Shown: in pieces, positions 34,031-45,555 of the stretch | How positions within the stretch are numbered: the stretch's first letter is position 1 | Layout: each line of letters opens with the position of its first letter | Assembly: GCF_004379255.2 (NCBI RefSeq) | Contig: NC_056051.1 | Coordinates: forward strand, 26,963,267-27,027,266 | DNA: 64,000 nucleotides | Source: Salvia splendens | Taxonomy: Eukaryota > Streptophyta > Magnoliopsida > Lamiales > Lamiaceae | Direction of reading: 5' to 3' | Notes under the pieces: generated by a model | The model's database searches: none | What the model saw: only the letters and a program-made list of their open reading frames with translations | Told to the model about the DNA's origin: nothing | Made by a program: the position numbers and the translations under genes

Positions 34031-34520
34031 TGGTTAAAATATTTTGTGTATAATTGTTATTATATAGGGTTAATTGCTTATATGGTTAAGAAATTTGGTC
34101 AAATTGTCGTTAGAATATTTTGTGTATAATTGTTATTATATAGGGTTAATTGCTTATATGGTTGAGAAATTTGGTCAAATTGTCGTTAGAATATTTTGTG
34201 TATAATTGTTATTATATAGGGTTAATTGCTTATATGGTTAAGAAATTTGGTCAAATTGTCATTAGAATATTTTGTGTATAATTGTTACTCCCTCCGTCCC
34301 GCGTTACTTGAACGTTTCCTTTTCGTCACGGAGATTAAGGAATGAGTGATAGACAAAGTCAAATATTACGGTTGTAGGAGATAATTTTTACTAAAAATTG
34401 AAAGAGTGCAAATAACTTGGGACGCCCAGAAAGGAAATAAGTGCAATTAACACGGGACGGAGGGAGTATTATATAGGGTTAATTGCTTATATGGTTAAGA
34501 AATTTGGTCAAATTCTGATT
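34031..34520. repeat. Tandem repeat of about 75 bp, four units
   Basis: Units such as TTAGAATATTTTGTGTATAA followed by TTGTTATTATATAGGGTTAATTGC and TATGGTTAAGAAATTTGGTC repeat four times with few differences. The last unit is interrupted by a Stowaway MITE (34288-34466). It lies upstream of the flippase gene. Confidence 0.9.
34288..34466. mobile_element. Stowaway MITE nested in the tandem repeat
   Basis: 179 bp with ends CTCCCTCCGTCCCGCGTTA and the inverted GGGACGGAGGGAG, and a TA target duplication on both sides (34286-34287 and 34467-34468). Because it splits one repeat unit, it inserted after the array had formed. Confidence 0.9.
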
Positions 34521-35262
34521 TGCTGTAACGAGGCAAATTCAATACTACTAAACTGGTACACATACATAAAATTTTGGAGTTATCAATAAGTAATGGAATA
34601 AATGTTTATTACTGTAACGAGGTAAATTACTAAACGATGTAATTTTCACAAATTTTATCAAATTGAACAATTGAAAAAATTTGATATTTCATGTTTTTCA
34701 TTCAAATTTTAAAAGTTGCATGATAAATCAAAATTTAATCAATCTAATTTTATAGGGCATTAACCCAATACTTTATATTTTGATATTATAACATAAGAAT
34801 ACAGCTGTAGCAATTAAATTATTAGGAATGGGTAAAAAGTTGCATCAACATTTATAGCCCTTAACATTATTCGGAAATTTATTGATTTAATATTCTGAAA
34901 TAATGAATAGGAAGAGAAGTATTTTCTCTAATTTTGTTAAGGGGTTAAATCACAATTTTTCAATGTTCAAAAAAAGAATTCGCAAATTGGTTGACGAAAT
35001 CAGCCCTCGTAAACGGTTGGATGAACAGGTCATCGTTCTCCAAAATTGGAATATATTTTTAAAATAATGTCAAAATTTTAAAGCATGATATGGAAATTTA
35101 CAATACAAGGGACAATCCAAACATCAATTCATGGCACCTGATTAACATATACACATAACACATTATAAAAATACTGGCAAAGCTGAAAATTTTGAGCTAA
35201 GGATTTCTTCAACTTGTAATGGTCGTTTCACCTACAAATTCACCATCTGCATATTTTGCAAT
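34521..35262. other. Intergenic spacer
   Basis: AT-rich sequence between the flippase promoter and the 3' end of the NUFIP-like gene. I see no gene or clear mobile element. Confidence 0.45.
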
Positions 35263-38200
35263 TCAAATATCAGCATTTTTATCTAGATCATCATCAGCCT
35301 TGATTCTGCAGCAATCAGTATTATCATAGTCTAAATAAGAAAGGGAACTAAAAGTATCACCTTCAACTTCAATCATGTCCATTTCCGGTTTTAAAATCTC
35401 GCTCTCATCGCCAGATTCTTTGACAATAACTTTGGGGAATTCCAGAGGTTTTTCGGGCCAATTCTCAAAGAAGTTATTCACCACCATGAACCTGAAAACC
35501 TGCAGCAGATGTTTCTTATCTTTCTTGATCTCAGAGCTTAGTAGTTTCTTCAACAGAGATGGCTCCTTTTTACTCTCATTGCGTGGCGGGTTGGTCGTGC
35601 ACCCAGTTTGGTTTTGCAAATCTGTGGAATGACCGTTTTCATATCTTTGTTTCTTGGAGAAGCGGCCACCGTTGTGGAATCTGCCCTTCTTATCAAACTT
35701 GTTTTGAAATCTGTCTCTCTTCCCAAATGGCTTATTATTTTGTCTGTTACCATCTGCCTGTTGCTCGGGATCTGATAGGTAACAAGATGGGATTTCTGCT
35801 ACTTCACAGCCTAATTCAGCTTGTTTTGCCAATATTTCCTTCAGTTGCTGCAACAAGTTTCATCATTCATAATCAGGGACATATTTCATATTGTTGAAAA
35901 ATAATAGAAAGAAAGCCACGTGCCCCCATATAGTACAATACCTGGCGTCTTGTCTTTGCGGCTTCATCTTCGACCTCAGGCTGTTTTGGATTCTTTTTCA
36001 ACTTCTGCAGCAAATAATTCTATCAGTATCACAACAGAGAAAGTAGAGTACTACTAAGCTATTTTGCTCATTCACCAACCTTTTCTGCATTGGCTTGTGA
36101 TGGGTAGTTTTTCTTGCGCTCTTCACGCCAATGTTTAATTTCTTGTTCTGTATAATTTAACATGAGAGGCCTGGAGGCAAAGAAATGAAATCAGAAATCC
36201 AAATGCATTCCCAAGAATAAAGAAAACAAAAGAAGAAATATTAAGTAGCGATACTGAGAACAAAAGGCACTCCACAGTAAAGTGCATTCCTTAATGCACT
36301 TCCCTGTTTGAGAGTGGTCTTCCAATGCGGTTATATGTATATTTTCCCCACAATCTTCCAATTATAGTAATTAAAAGAAATGGAATAGTACCTAGTACTT
36401 TTCAGCTCGATCATATAAATTATAAAATCAGTCAGGCTTACCTCTTTTTTCCCACTTGAGTTAGCTCAGAATGATTGGATGAGTTAAAGTTCTTCCCTGC
36501 AAAATGTGTGTTACCTGTATAAACACACAGAAATATCTTAGGCAATGAGCCCCCCTGCAAACAGATACAAGAAACAATCCTTGAATATATGTATAGCTAT
36601 AAAAGGACTAAACATCAAAGGTATGGGTGTATGTAATATAGCATGTACGTAGTTTAATAATCAAACTACATAAAGCAAACATGTTTCATCACAAATCACA
36701 CCATATCAAATAAAGAAACTATAAGGTCTATGCAGAAGATGACAAATCACAGTTTAAATCTGTGGCATGCTTTCAGAGGTGGTCTTAAACAGTTTTCGTT
36801 ATCTTTAGTTTCAAATAATATAGGCTCAATGCTAGTTATGAGTTCGAGGGGCAAGTTAGTTTGTTGATGAGTTGAGATTCAAAGAAGTCTTTGGTTGATA
36901 GTAGAAATCTGTTACTATACCTAAAACATCACCAGAACAGTAAGTTAATATAACAGAGCATTATGCATGTAGTTCTCATTGCATTTTGTGGACTATATAT
37001 AAAATTCTGGACAGTAAGTCCAAAAACCAATATATACCGTATTTTTTTCATTTTGTATATAATTTCCATATATACTCACAGTTAACTGCCAGCTTGTAGA
37101 TCAATGGAACATAATAGTTTCTTTATTGGCTAATGATTCCATGCCACAATACATTCAAAGGAAATTTAAACTAAGTAATGCATAGACAGATTGAGAATGC
37201 ACACCTTTTCCTCGATTTTCATTATTGAAATTGAAGTTCCCCTGTGCATTTTGGCGAGGATGAAATTGCTTGTTGCCAAATCTGAAAAACATCTGAAACC
37301 AGTGAGGCAGCATATCCTCTCATCCACGACTTCAACAATTAATAAATTGTAAAAAGAAAGAAAAAAACCACACCCTCTTTGTGATTCGTTATGTTTGTGG
37401 TTCCCAGTGAAGTTCTTTTCATGAGGTTTTCTCCAGTTATTCTTTCTGTCATTCGCATCAGTAACTACTCCAGCATCACTCTGCAACAGTAATGCAACTT
37501 AAGATCAGCACTCCACAAAAAAACATAAGTATCTTCATATAAAAACATAGAACATTTGTTTTAATGCTGAAATTTCAGGCATTAAACACCTAGGACATTT
37601 GTTTTACAAAACTTAAGGTAGGAAATACTAAAACATACTTGCAGAGTCAAGATGAAACTAGTATAGCTAGACGACTGTACCATCAGCATGAAAAGGTGTA
37701 ATGATTACTAGTTTCAAGTCAGGAAATTTCTCTTCATACCACAAGAACTGAGCAGAACCTAAAAATATTGCTATATGGAAATTATAAGACAGTCATGAGA
37801 ACAGGCTCTACATTTGTTTTGCAACCATCTTTTCATTGTATTTTTGCATTTTCAAAGATGAAACTTTTCAATTCTATACTATTCCAATATAACCACCAAT
37901 GTAATAGAAAAACAAACCCACACATCATATTACTCTAGCCTCTCTGTATCTGTCCATGTTCCCTTTCAGTATTAACCTAGACATCTACTATACATGTATG
38001 ATTATGACATCATGCAAATCTTTGTTTTATAATTTTCACTGGAAAAGAAATAGAGTATAGATTTAAAAAAAACAATATGGTTTACAAATTACCAAGAAAG
38101 AAAACAACGGTCTTTCTATGGTATGGCCACAAGCAGCATCATAACAACACTCCATTAAAGAAAAAAGGAAACAGTATAAGCAACCTGCGGAGTTGCAGCA

Positions 38201-38828
38201 CCAGGAGCAAAGACATCCCAATTCCGTTGCGCATGATGAGCTCCGATATCTTTGGCTGGGGCATTATTATGGTTCATACCAGGCAAACTATTCCCACCAA
38301 AGGGCTGTGGCAAGATCACATTGTTACTTCCTGCTGCCGCTTGAGCGTTCATGAAAAGACCCAAATTTTGAGGGGCAACATTCATCATTTGCATTTGCAA
38401 AAGCTGCGTGACATTCTGCACTAAATTCGGCACATTCATTGGCCAATTGGGAATGAACTGAGCAGGGTTGACGGCATTCTGAGCGAAAGGCTGAGGCAAA
38501 CTGTTCGCATTTAGGTTGTGGAAAGCGCCCTGTGGGAAGGGGATAAATTGGTTTTGACCGAAAAAGGGATTTGGGTTATTAAACGGCGGCATTGGCGGCT
38601 GAGCATTATTGAGCATTCCCGGCCGAAATTGAGGGTTAATTTGCCCTAAATTACCTTGGTTCATCATAACCTGATCGAATATTACCAGAAATCATGAAAA
38701 TTTACCCTTAATTTGCACAAACATAAACCAAGAAAGAGAGATACCTGATGTTGAGCTGGAGCATTAGCTCCATTGAGCTGAATTTGATTGTTAGGGTTGT
38801 GGAGGTGAGGATTGAAGTGGGGATTCAT
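35263..38828 (-). CDS. NUFIP: NUFIP-like box C/D snoRNP assembly factor
   Basis: Eight exons: 38828..38745, 38670..38185, 37480..37374, 37281..37205, 36496..36442, 36170..36080, 36004..35942, 35847..35263; all GT/AG with consistent phases, 515 residues. The N-terminal 190 residues are low-complexity, rich in Asn, Pro and Gln. The NUFIP1 signature NYTEQEIKHWREERKKNYP falls at about 275-293. A basic Gly/Arg/Lys-rich part and an acidic C-terminus follow. NUFIP proteins hold the R2TP complex and core proteins such as SNU13 together while box C/D snoRNPs form in the nucleus. The clean frame and good splice sites indicate a working gene. It is transcribed divergently from the unit at 39052 with only 223 bp between the two ATGs. 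Confidence 0.88.
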
Positions 38829-39051
38829 GTCCGTTTGCTTCTGTCGAGTTGATTGAACATTAGGGTTTTAGGGGTTTTTCTACTTTTGGGAGTATTATGT
38901 TTCCGAAATTCGTTTTCTGACCCTTCAACTTTTTCTTATTTATGATTTCACCCTTCTATTTGTCTCTCTCTTTCACTTCTCCCTTCAACGGCAACACTTG
39001 ATCATAGGCCATAGCCGAAGTAGCAGAAATTTGCGAAAATTGATCGAGGGA
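38829..39051. promoter_or_regulatory. Divergent promoter between NUFIP and an unrecognised gene
   Basis: The two start codons point away from each other and are 223 bp apart. The pyrimidine-rich middle (TTTGTCTCTCTCTTTCACTT, around 38958) resembles Y-patch promoter sequence. I see no clear TATA box for either direction, as is usual for housekeeping genes. Confidence 0.6.
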
Positions 39052-41094
39052 ATGGAGGATTTTGAGAAGAAGGTGTCCATATCAGAACCAATGGCCATCG
39101 CTGAACCAGAAAATATGGAGATTCAAGCTAGAAAAGGACTCAAACAATTCGAGGTGCGCTCCGTAGATTCCTTATCCGACTCAAACTGTATTCTTTCTCT
39201 CTCCATCTCAAACTGAGCTCGTATTGTTTCCAAGTTCTGATTCCTGGATTGTGATAGAGTACCGAATTTTGTCCTATGTGGATAAGAAGTGAATACGTTT
39301 CGATTTCGCCTCAATTTCTTTCTTTTTGCACGCAGGGATTTTGAAGATTATAGAGTTTCGGGAGGTGAATTGGCTTACCAGTAGCTTTGCAGAGAGATCA
39401 CTCTCGAGTTCAATGATAGATTGAAGCAGGTCAGTCTCACTGAATCATGGCACTATTGAAAGTGATCATATTTCTTATGTACCTAGGAAATAATTTCAAG
39501 TGTGGAAAACAATTTTGATGTTGCTGAACAAATTTTAAAAATTCATGAATGACCATGGTTTATTAGCTGGATTACAAGTGTTTCTTCTCGAGTTTAATGA
39601 TTGTTCGAAGCAGGTCGGTCTCACTGAATCATGGCACTATCGGAAGTGATCGTGATTCTTAGGTTAGTACATGGGAATGATAATTTCAACTAAGTGTGGA
39701 AGACAAGCTTGATGTTGCTGAACAAATTTTAGCTAGTTTATGACCATAGTGTATTAGTTGGATTAGGAGTGTTTACTCTCGAGTTCAATGATTTGTTCAA
39801 AGAAGGTCGGTCTCACTGAATCATGGCACTGTTGAAAGGGATCATGTTTCTTAAGTTAATATCTGGGAATAATAATTTCGAGAGTGTGGAAGACAATCTT
39901 GATGTCGCTGAACAAATTTTAACTAGTTCGTGACCATGGTGTATTAAGTAGGTGTTTTGGGTGCATTTGTTATCTTGGTTTATTGAATGGCCTGCTGCTT
40001 TTGCTTATGTGGAATGCGTTTTTGATGATGGTGCTTGAAATGGAATCGGTATTTACAAGCCCAGCTTATAGCAGAGAGGATGTGGCTAGCTTGCTGAAAT
40101 CAGTTCAAGTACAATAAAAGGAGAAATTGAATTTAGTATGTCATCCTCTTTTCGGTTAGCTTCTATGGTTTTCTTGGAATATTTCTGATTTACCATTATT
40201 TATAGTTTAGTGTTATCAAGCTTACTGATATCGAAAATGAGACTACTCCATTCTGTTGTATCCATGCGCTCATATCTACATTTCCTGTGGCATTTAAACT
40301 CAAACATAGAAGCCATAATCTACACACAAACTATTTCATCTTTTTTTGGGTGCATATTTGTGTTTTGTGACACTCTTACGGTGAGCATATGCATGTATTG
40401 TGTGCAAACTGTGCATTAGTGAATATTCTAGATCTAAATAAGGGAATAGATAGAATATCTGAGGTGAATATTCGGAGGAGTGAAGGGAGGTAAGAATTAA
40501 CTTGGAAGTTTGGTAATTGTGGGAACCGAAAGGGTCCTAAGAGTAGCATGAACAATAGTCAGAACTGAACGGGTCCTAAGAGTTTTATGAGGTTTTTGTT
40601 TCTTTGGTCCATGTTTATGTAGTTCGGTCATACTTGCATATTTCCTTGCTCAAAGGTCTATTGTGTTCGAGTATCCATTGATGGTTTTTTGTTTAGGCCA
40701 TTTCTGATACATGCTCTGTTTCATTGAATATCATGTGCTCCTTTTTCTCCCAGACAGCTACAATTCAAGTGCTGAAGAAGGCCGGACGGCCCTCAGAACG
40801 CTTGGTAAGCCATGAAAACTGCAGATATACGCATTCTACGGGGCACGAATGCATGCACATCCAGCAAATAACTGAGGAATCTGGAACCGGGGAGGCTGAG
40901 CCCGATTCTGAATACGATAATGCCCTCAAGGAAGCTGTTAAAGGCATTCAAGACGTGGTCATTTCTATAAACGAATACTTGGAAGAAGTCAGGTATGAGA
41001 TTGCAGCACTGGGAGATTGGTGGTGCAAGTGCAAGGCTGATCCAATCCATCATGGATCCTTTCAGTTTAACGTAATTAATTTTTTTTTATCATG
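39052..41094 (+). other. Unrecognised spliced transcription unit (coding status uncertain)
   Basis: A first exon 39052-39153 encodes 34 acidic residues starting MEDFEKKVSISEP and ends at a GT donor. A second exon-like block near 39337-39429 would meet a TGA after two codons if spliced in the same phase. A later block from 40755 (after CCCAG) reads TATIQVLKKAGRPSERL. It continues in frame as a Glu-rich stretch with NALKEAVKGIQDVVISINEY, then either a GT donor at about 40993 or the stop near 41094. If the first exon is joined directly to 40755 the frame stays open, giving a protein of roughly 115-150 residues, partly helical. I do not recognise the family. Three tandem repeats in the intron copy the exon-2-like block with its donor. 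It could be a small gene, a non-coding RNA or a decaying gene. Confidence 0.4.
39401..39950 (+). repeat. Three tandem copies of a 180-190 bp unit containing an exon end
   Basis: Units start near 39401, 39586 and 39775 with CTCGAGTTCAATGAT-like sequence and each contains GAAGCAGGTCAGTCTCAC-like sequence (an exon-donor pattern), CTGAATCATGGCACT and GATGTTGCTGAACAAATTTT. They differ by about 10 percent. The third has GAAGAAGG in place of GAAGCAGG, so its splice-donor context is changed. Confidence 0.85.
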
Positions 41095-41847
41095 ATTCAT
41101 CCTAAATTAATTGAGTCGTATTATTTTTTTGAATGTATTATGTTAAGTTTTTCATCGGGCAAAAAATCAACCATTCTGTATTCTTCTTACTTCATTTTCT
41201 CTCATATTTTAATTTTAGTGTGTCGTTAACTATCTACTTTGATATCTCTTCGGTTATTGCATTAGTTTCTCCAATTAAATTATTTAACACTGTTTTTCCA
41301 AAATCTCTTACCGAAAACGTGCATTTATTAACTTGGAACGGGAGTAATTTTTTATTTCAATTGCAAATTATAAAAAAAAATCCTCAATTACAAATTATAA
41401 AAAAAATGAGGACGGAAGGAGTATTAGTAAGATTTTATTCATAACAACAATAACTTTTATTTATTAATGCAATAACTTTCATTCGCAACAAAATTATTTT
41501 TTATTCACAATTTTTATTCGCATTATTCACATCAACATTAACTTTATTTATAAAATTAATTATTTTTTATTCACAAAAGTTGTAAGTATCACTTCCCACA
41601 TTAAACCAGCAATAAAAGAGTGCCATAAATAAAAGAATAGGAGTCAATCGTGCGTATATTAGGGAGGAGTTACATGAATTTTTGCAGTAATTATTCCTTA
41701 AATAAAAAAAATCACGCAATTAAATCAAAATGAATTAGGCATTTAAATCAAAACAGTTTACACATATAAATACCTCCATGCATGAGGCATCCATACACAC
41801 AATTAAGTTACAAGTAGAATTTCAACAAACAAATTAAACAATACACG

Positions 41848-42263
41848 ATGAAGTCGTTTGAAGCAAAGGCTCTCCTCCTCTCTCTCGCAGTCGTGTTCGC
41901 GTTGATCGCCTCGTGCGATGCTGTGTACAAAAAGACGGTGGTGGGACCGTGGGAGTAGTGAATCAGGCTACAGGAAACCCTATCACGGTCCACTGCTACT
42001 CTGGCAACGACGATCTGGGATTCAAGAAGCTCGCGTTTGGCGAGTCTTTCTCATGGTCGTTTCGCTACAGCGTCCTCGAGAACACCAAGTACATCTGCAC
42101 CATTAACACGGACTTTGGCTCTGGTAGCTACGTCTACATGACGTACACAGAGGGTTTCATTGTCGATAAGTGCGGACTCAACTGCGTTTGGATCGTGCGA
42201 CAGGACGGCCCGTGTCTGCAGCAGACGCAGGGCCCTCTGTTGTGCCAGAAATGGCAGAGATGA
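41848..42263 (+). pseudogene. S-protein homologue (SPH), frameshifted copy 1
   Basis: The gene starts with a normal secretory signal peptide (MKSFEAKALLLSLAVVFALIASCDA, residues 1-25). The frame then meets TAG at about 41957, while the mature part reads on in the next frame (GVVNQATGNP...), so one frame change lies between about 41930 and 41955. The rest is intact to a TGA at 42263, with the SPH pattern HCYSGNDDLG, FGESFSWSF, YICTINTDFGSGSYVYMTY, CGLNCVWIVRQDGPCL and the conserved cysteines. SPH proteins are small secreted Cys-rich proteins related to the poppy self-incompatibility S-protein. No intron is seen, as usual. It is about 140 residues long if counted across the break. A sequencing error cannot be excluded. 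Confidence 0.8.
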
Positions 42264-42426
42264 GCACTTGTTTATGGTGTGAATGAATAGATTCGATGAA
42301 TGAGGTAGCTAGGGTTTCTTTGGTTTTTATGTTTGGTGTGTGTTATGGTAGTTAATGATTGAAGAGCATTGTTTGGTTGGCATCAAATTTATATATACTT
42401 GGGTTTTTAAGTGTGATTTCTATATA

Positions 42427-42763
42427 CTCCCTCCGTCCGTTATCGGCGGGTCATCCACATCGAAAAACACGTACACCATTCACGTGCTTATCTCTGCTAT
42501 CTGCATCGATCCCTTTACATGCATTTCCCACCTTTCACATTTTTCCATTTCCGTCTCTCCCACAAAATTTGTCACATTTCACTTTTTACCATTTTAAGTA
42601 GTGGATCACATATTCCACTAACTTATTCCAACTCACATTTTATTATAAAATTAATATACAAAAGTAGGACCCAATCCCCATTAACTTTTTCAACTTACTT
42701 TCCATTACATTTTAAAACATGTATCTGGTCAAAGTGTGACAAAATTTAAGAGATAGAAGGAGT
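42427..42763. mobile_element. Stowaway-like MITE downstream of SPH copy 1
   Basis: It starts CTCCCTCCGTCCGTTATC after a TA and ends in AGATAGAAGGAG before a TA (about 42763). The two ends are inverted, and the interior is AT-rich and non-coding. A degraded relative of its left end follows SPH copy 2 at about 43923. Confidence 0.55.
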
Positions 42764-42769
42764 ATTAAT

Positions 42770-43368
42770 TTTAAGTACTTACCTTCTTCGTAATTATTTT
42801 TTTATCATATATTACTCCTTTATCAATAAAATGAAACTAATGATTCCGTTAAAACAACTCCAAAGTGACATAATTATAAAAATGAAATTAATAAAAAAAC
42901 ATTATTTAAATGAAAAATCAATTAAGAAAATACAATTAAGCACTAGATAATTAAATCTTATTTTAGAATTTGAAAAAAAAAGTAGAAATAGTTAATAAAA
43001 TTTGATTTTCAAAATTACAAACAAAATTCAAAATGCCACGTGGCGAGCCATGACAACCCTCAATTAAAATTAATTTATCCCAATTAGCAACAACACATAT
43101 TCTCATTATTCAATGTTTTAATAGCAAATCATACAAATAATTAGACCTTTCAAATAGATTGAATCTCAGTTCACTTAACTGGTCTTATTTTTAAAACATT
43201 GCCCATAACTCATAATTGCTACCACACTCAAACCAAACCATATCCCAACTTTACTAGGCCATTTTCCTCATTTCATCAAAGGCAAATAGTTTTAAACACA
43301 TGAATACATATAAATATCCACATGCATGCACACATCCAACCATCCCAACACACAAAACCTCAACAAAA
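42770..43368. other. Spacer between the two SPH copies
   Basis: AT-rich and non-coding. It contains stretches that reappear in weaker form after copy 2 (near 44030-44220), so it belongs to the duplicated unit. The promoter of copy 2 should lie at its right end. Confidence 0.5.
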
Positions 43369-43781
43369 ATGTATTCACTCCAAGCAAAGGCTCTACTACT
43401 CCTCTCCCTCTCCATCGTCTTCGTGTTCTTTGCCTCGTGCGATAAATGCATACTCAAAGACGTATGTGTCAGTAGTGAATGAGATTGCAGGGGAGACCAT
43501 CAAGGTCCACTGCTACTCTGGAGACGACGATCTGGGATACCATCAGCTCACGACCGGGCAGGATCTGCCGTGGTCGTTTCACTACAGCGTCCTGGGGAAC
43601 ACCAAGTTCATCTGCACCAATCACCATCACCACACAACAACACTACGGTAGCTATGTGGCGTATACGGAAGGTATGATGGTCGATCGCTGCGGGCTCAAC
43701 TGCGTTTGGAAGGTGCAGGCTAGCGGCCCGTGTCTGCAGCAGACACGGGACGCTCCGTGGTGCCAGGCATGGCAGAAATGA
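43369..43781 (+). pseudogene. S-protein homologue (SPH), frameshifted copy 2
   Basis: The signal peptide (MYSLQAKALLLLSLSIVFVFFASCD) is followed by a frame change at about 43440-43446, after which the mature frame reads AYSKTYVSVVNEIAGETIKVHCYSG. A second frame change near 43618-43640, in a CAC-rich stretch (CACCATCACCACACAACAAC), separates FICT from the last part, GSYVAYTEGMMVDRCGLNCVWKV to QAWQK and a stop at 43781. Two breaks make a sequencing error unlikely, although the repetitive CAC stretch could mislead an assembler. Its upstream and downstream flanks resemble those of copy 1, so the pair arose by tandem duplication of about 1.5 kb. Confidence 0.8.
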
Positions 43782-43789
43782 GCACTTGT

Positions 43790-44429
43790 TTATGCTATAA
43801 AATAAATTTGATGAATAAGGGATTTCATTGTTTTTTATGTTTGATGTTATAGATTGAAGAGAATTGTTTGTTTGGCATCAATTCAATATAAACTTGGATT
43901 TTTAAGTATGATTTGTTCTATAGACTCCCTTTGTATGTTATAGTTCTACATCATTTCACGTGTTTATCGGCACTATCAAAGGCTCTTAAACACCTTCACT
44001 ATTCACATCTATTTTTTTATTATACAGGAGCATTAAGATTAATAAATAAAATAAAAATAAATAATTTCATTACCACAATTAATAATTCCGTAATAAAAGT
44101 ACATAGTTTTAAATTTAAAATATGCACAATTATAAATACATAATTAAAAAAATAAACCTAATTTTATAATTTAAAACAAAAAAAATAATTAAATCCGATT
44201 TTCAAAATTAAAAATAAAAAACTGAAATGTCATGTTTTTACTCTCACGATCACTAGTAACATAAGTGTCACATAAGATTGCAAACGCAATCACTTGAAAA
44301 GCTCTCATTATGTTCTCAAAAGTCGAAATATTAATGAGGATGAATTTTAAAATGGTAAAGAAGAGAAAATTAAATTAGCTTTACTTATGTCAACCCTTCT
44401 ATTTGAATGAGATACATATAATATAACAT
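43790..44429. other. AT-rich spacer
   Basis: The first part repeats the 3' flank of SPH copy 1 (GGCATCAA...AACTTGG..TTTTTAAGT at about 43875-43910). The rest is AT-rich and without genes. Confidence 0.45.
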
Positions 44430-44796
44430 GGATGCACTTCAAAAATATCACATTTTAAGTTCACAACATCCTTCCAACCATATAACGCCACATGACACTT
44501 TAAGCAACAAAACAAAGTTATTAAGCAACAAAATTATTGGATGACATTGATGGATTTTCGTGGATTGCATAAGAGACTATTAATGTTGCATTAAAAGTAA
44601 TTTATTTTGCACTGTAGACTAAAATGTAAAATAAATTGCATTTAATGCAACATACATAGGTTTTTATGCAATTCGTGCAAATCCGTCAATGTCATTCATT
44701 AATTTTGTTGCTTAATAATGTTGTTTTGTTGCTTATAAGTGTCACGTGGCATCATATGATTGGAAGAATATAGTGATTTAACACTAGTACTCCCCT
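44430..44796. mobile_element. Long inverted-repeat (foldback) element, MULE-like
   Basis: Two arms of about 140 bp (about 44465-44612 and 44626-44770) are reverse complements at roughly 85 percent, with AAGCAACAAAAC...TTAAGCAACAAAATTA mirrored as TAATTTTGTTGCTTAA...GTTTTGTTGCTT. A short centre near 44618 separates them. A perfect 10-bp direct repeat AATATAACAT flanks the region (44420-44429 and 44797-44806), the size expected of Mutator-like target duplications. No coding capacity. If transcribed it would form a long hairpin. Confidence 0.6.
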
Positions 44797-44806
44797 AATA
44801 TAACAT

Positions 44807-45555
44807 ACACAAATATGATATATTTAGGCTTTAGCAACCTAAATGCCAATACATCAATTGTTGAAGTTGGAATATATTCAGAAAATTATTTTGGAAAAGA
44901 TTAAATATACTCCATATAGAGTAATTTCGAAAATTAAAGAATAAAAACGTATGTAGCGAAATTTGTGTTCAAATTTAGAATGCTGCGGAATAAAACACTC
45001 GATCACTAGTTTGAGTGTTTCTTTTTCTTTTATTCTTTAATACTCCTATAATAACACATTAATTAATGTTTATACTTTTGTACTATTTTGTTTTTTATAA
45101 TCACAATTCCATGTTACTACTACTTGAATCGTTCTAAATTGGAAAAATATTTAAAAAGTAAAATAATAGAGAAAAAAGAAGAAAACTAGTCAAAAGGAAA
45201 ATGAATTTTTCAATCATATAAAAAGTCATAATGACTAATATAAATAAATGAAAGAACCTTTTTCATATATATTACATAGTACAATACATATAACAGGAAA
45301 AATTTACATTTTCTTGAGGATCACTAAATTCCTCTTGCTTTTTTTTTTCTTTGGATGGCTATAATGAATCATCCCAATTCAAACAATAATATACAGAAAA
45401 ATCACCACCTCTGCCCTTAGGCAAAGGCTTGTCTCTAGATTTCAAACTCAAACTCTTCTAACCACCTTCCTTCATATTGATTGGTGAAGGAACCTCAACA
45501 ACTAGATTAGTATGCACAATGAAGCAGGAGATCTTCTCGGATGATTAGAGAGCGA
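44807..45555. other. Spacer and 3' flank of the G3P transporter gene
   Basis: AT-rich and without genes. The last 200 bp (45300-45555) are likely the 3' UTR of the minus-strand transporter gene. Confidence 0.4.

Noticed and set aside
34031..34520. CRISPR-like direct repeats
   Set aside because: The units are contiguous, with no unique spacers, in a plant genome; it is an ordinary tandem repeat.
41913..42263. Intact SPH gene starting at a GTG at 41913
   Set aside because: A non-ATG start without a signal peptide is implausible for a secreted SPH; the ATG with signal peptide lies at 41848 in another frame, so a frameshift is the better explanation.
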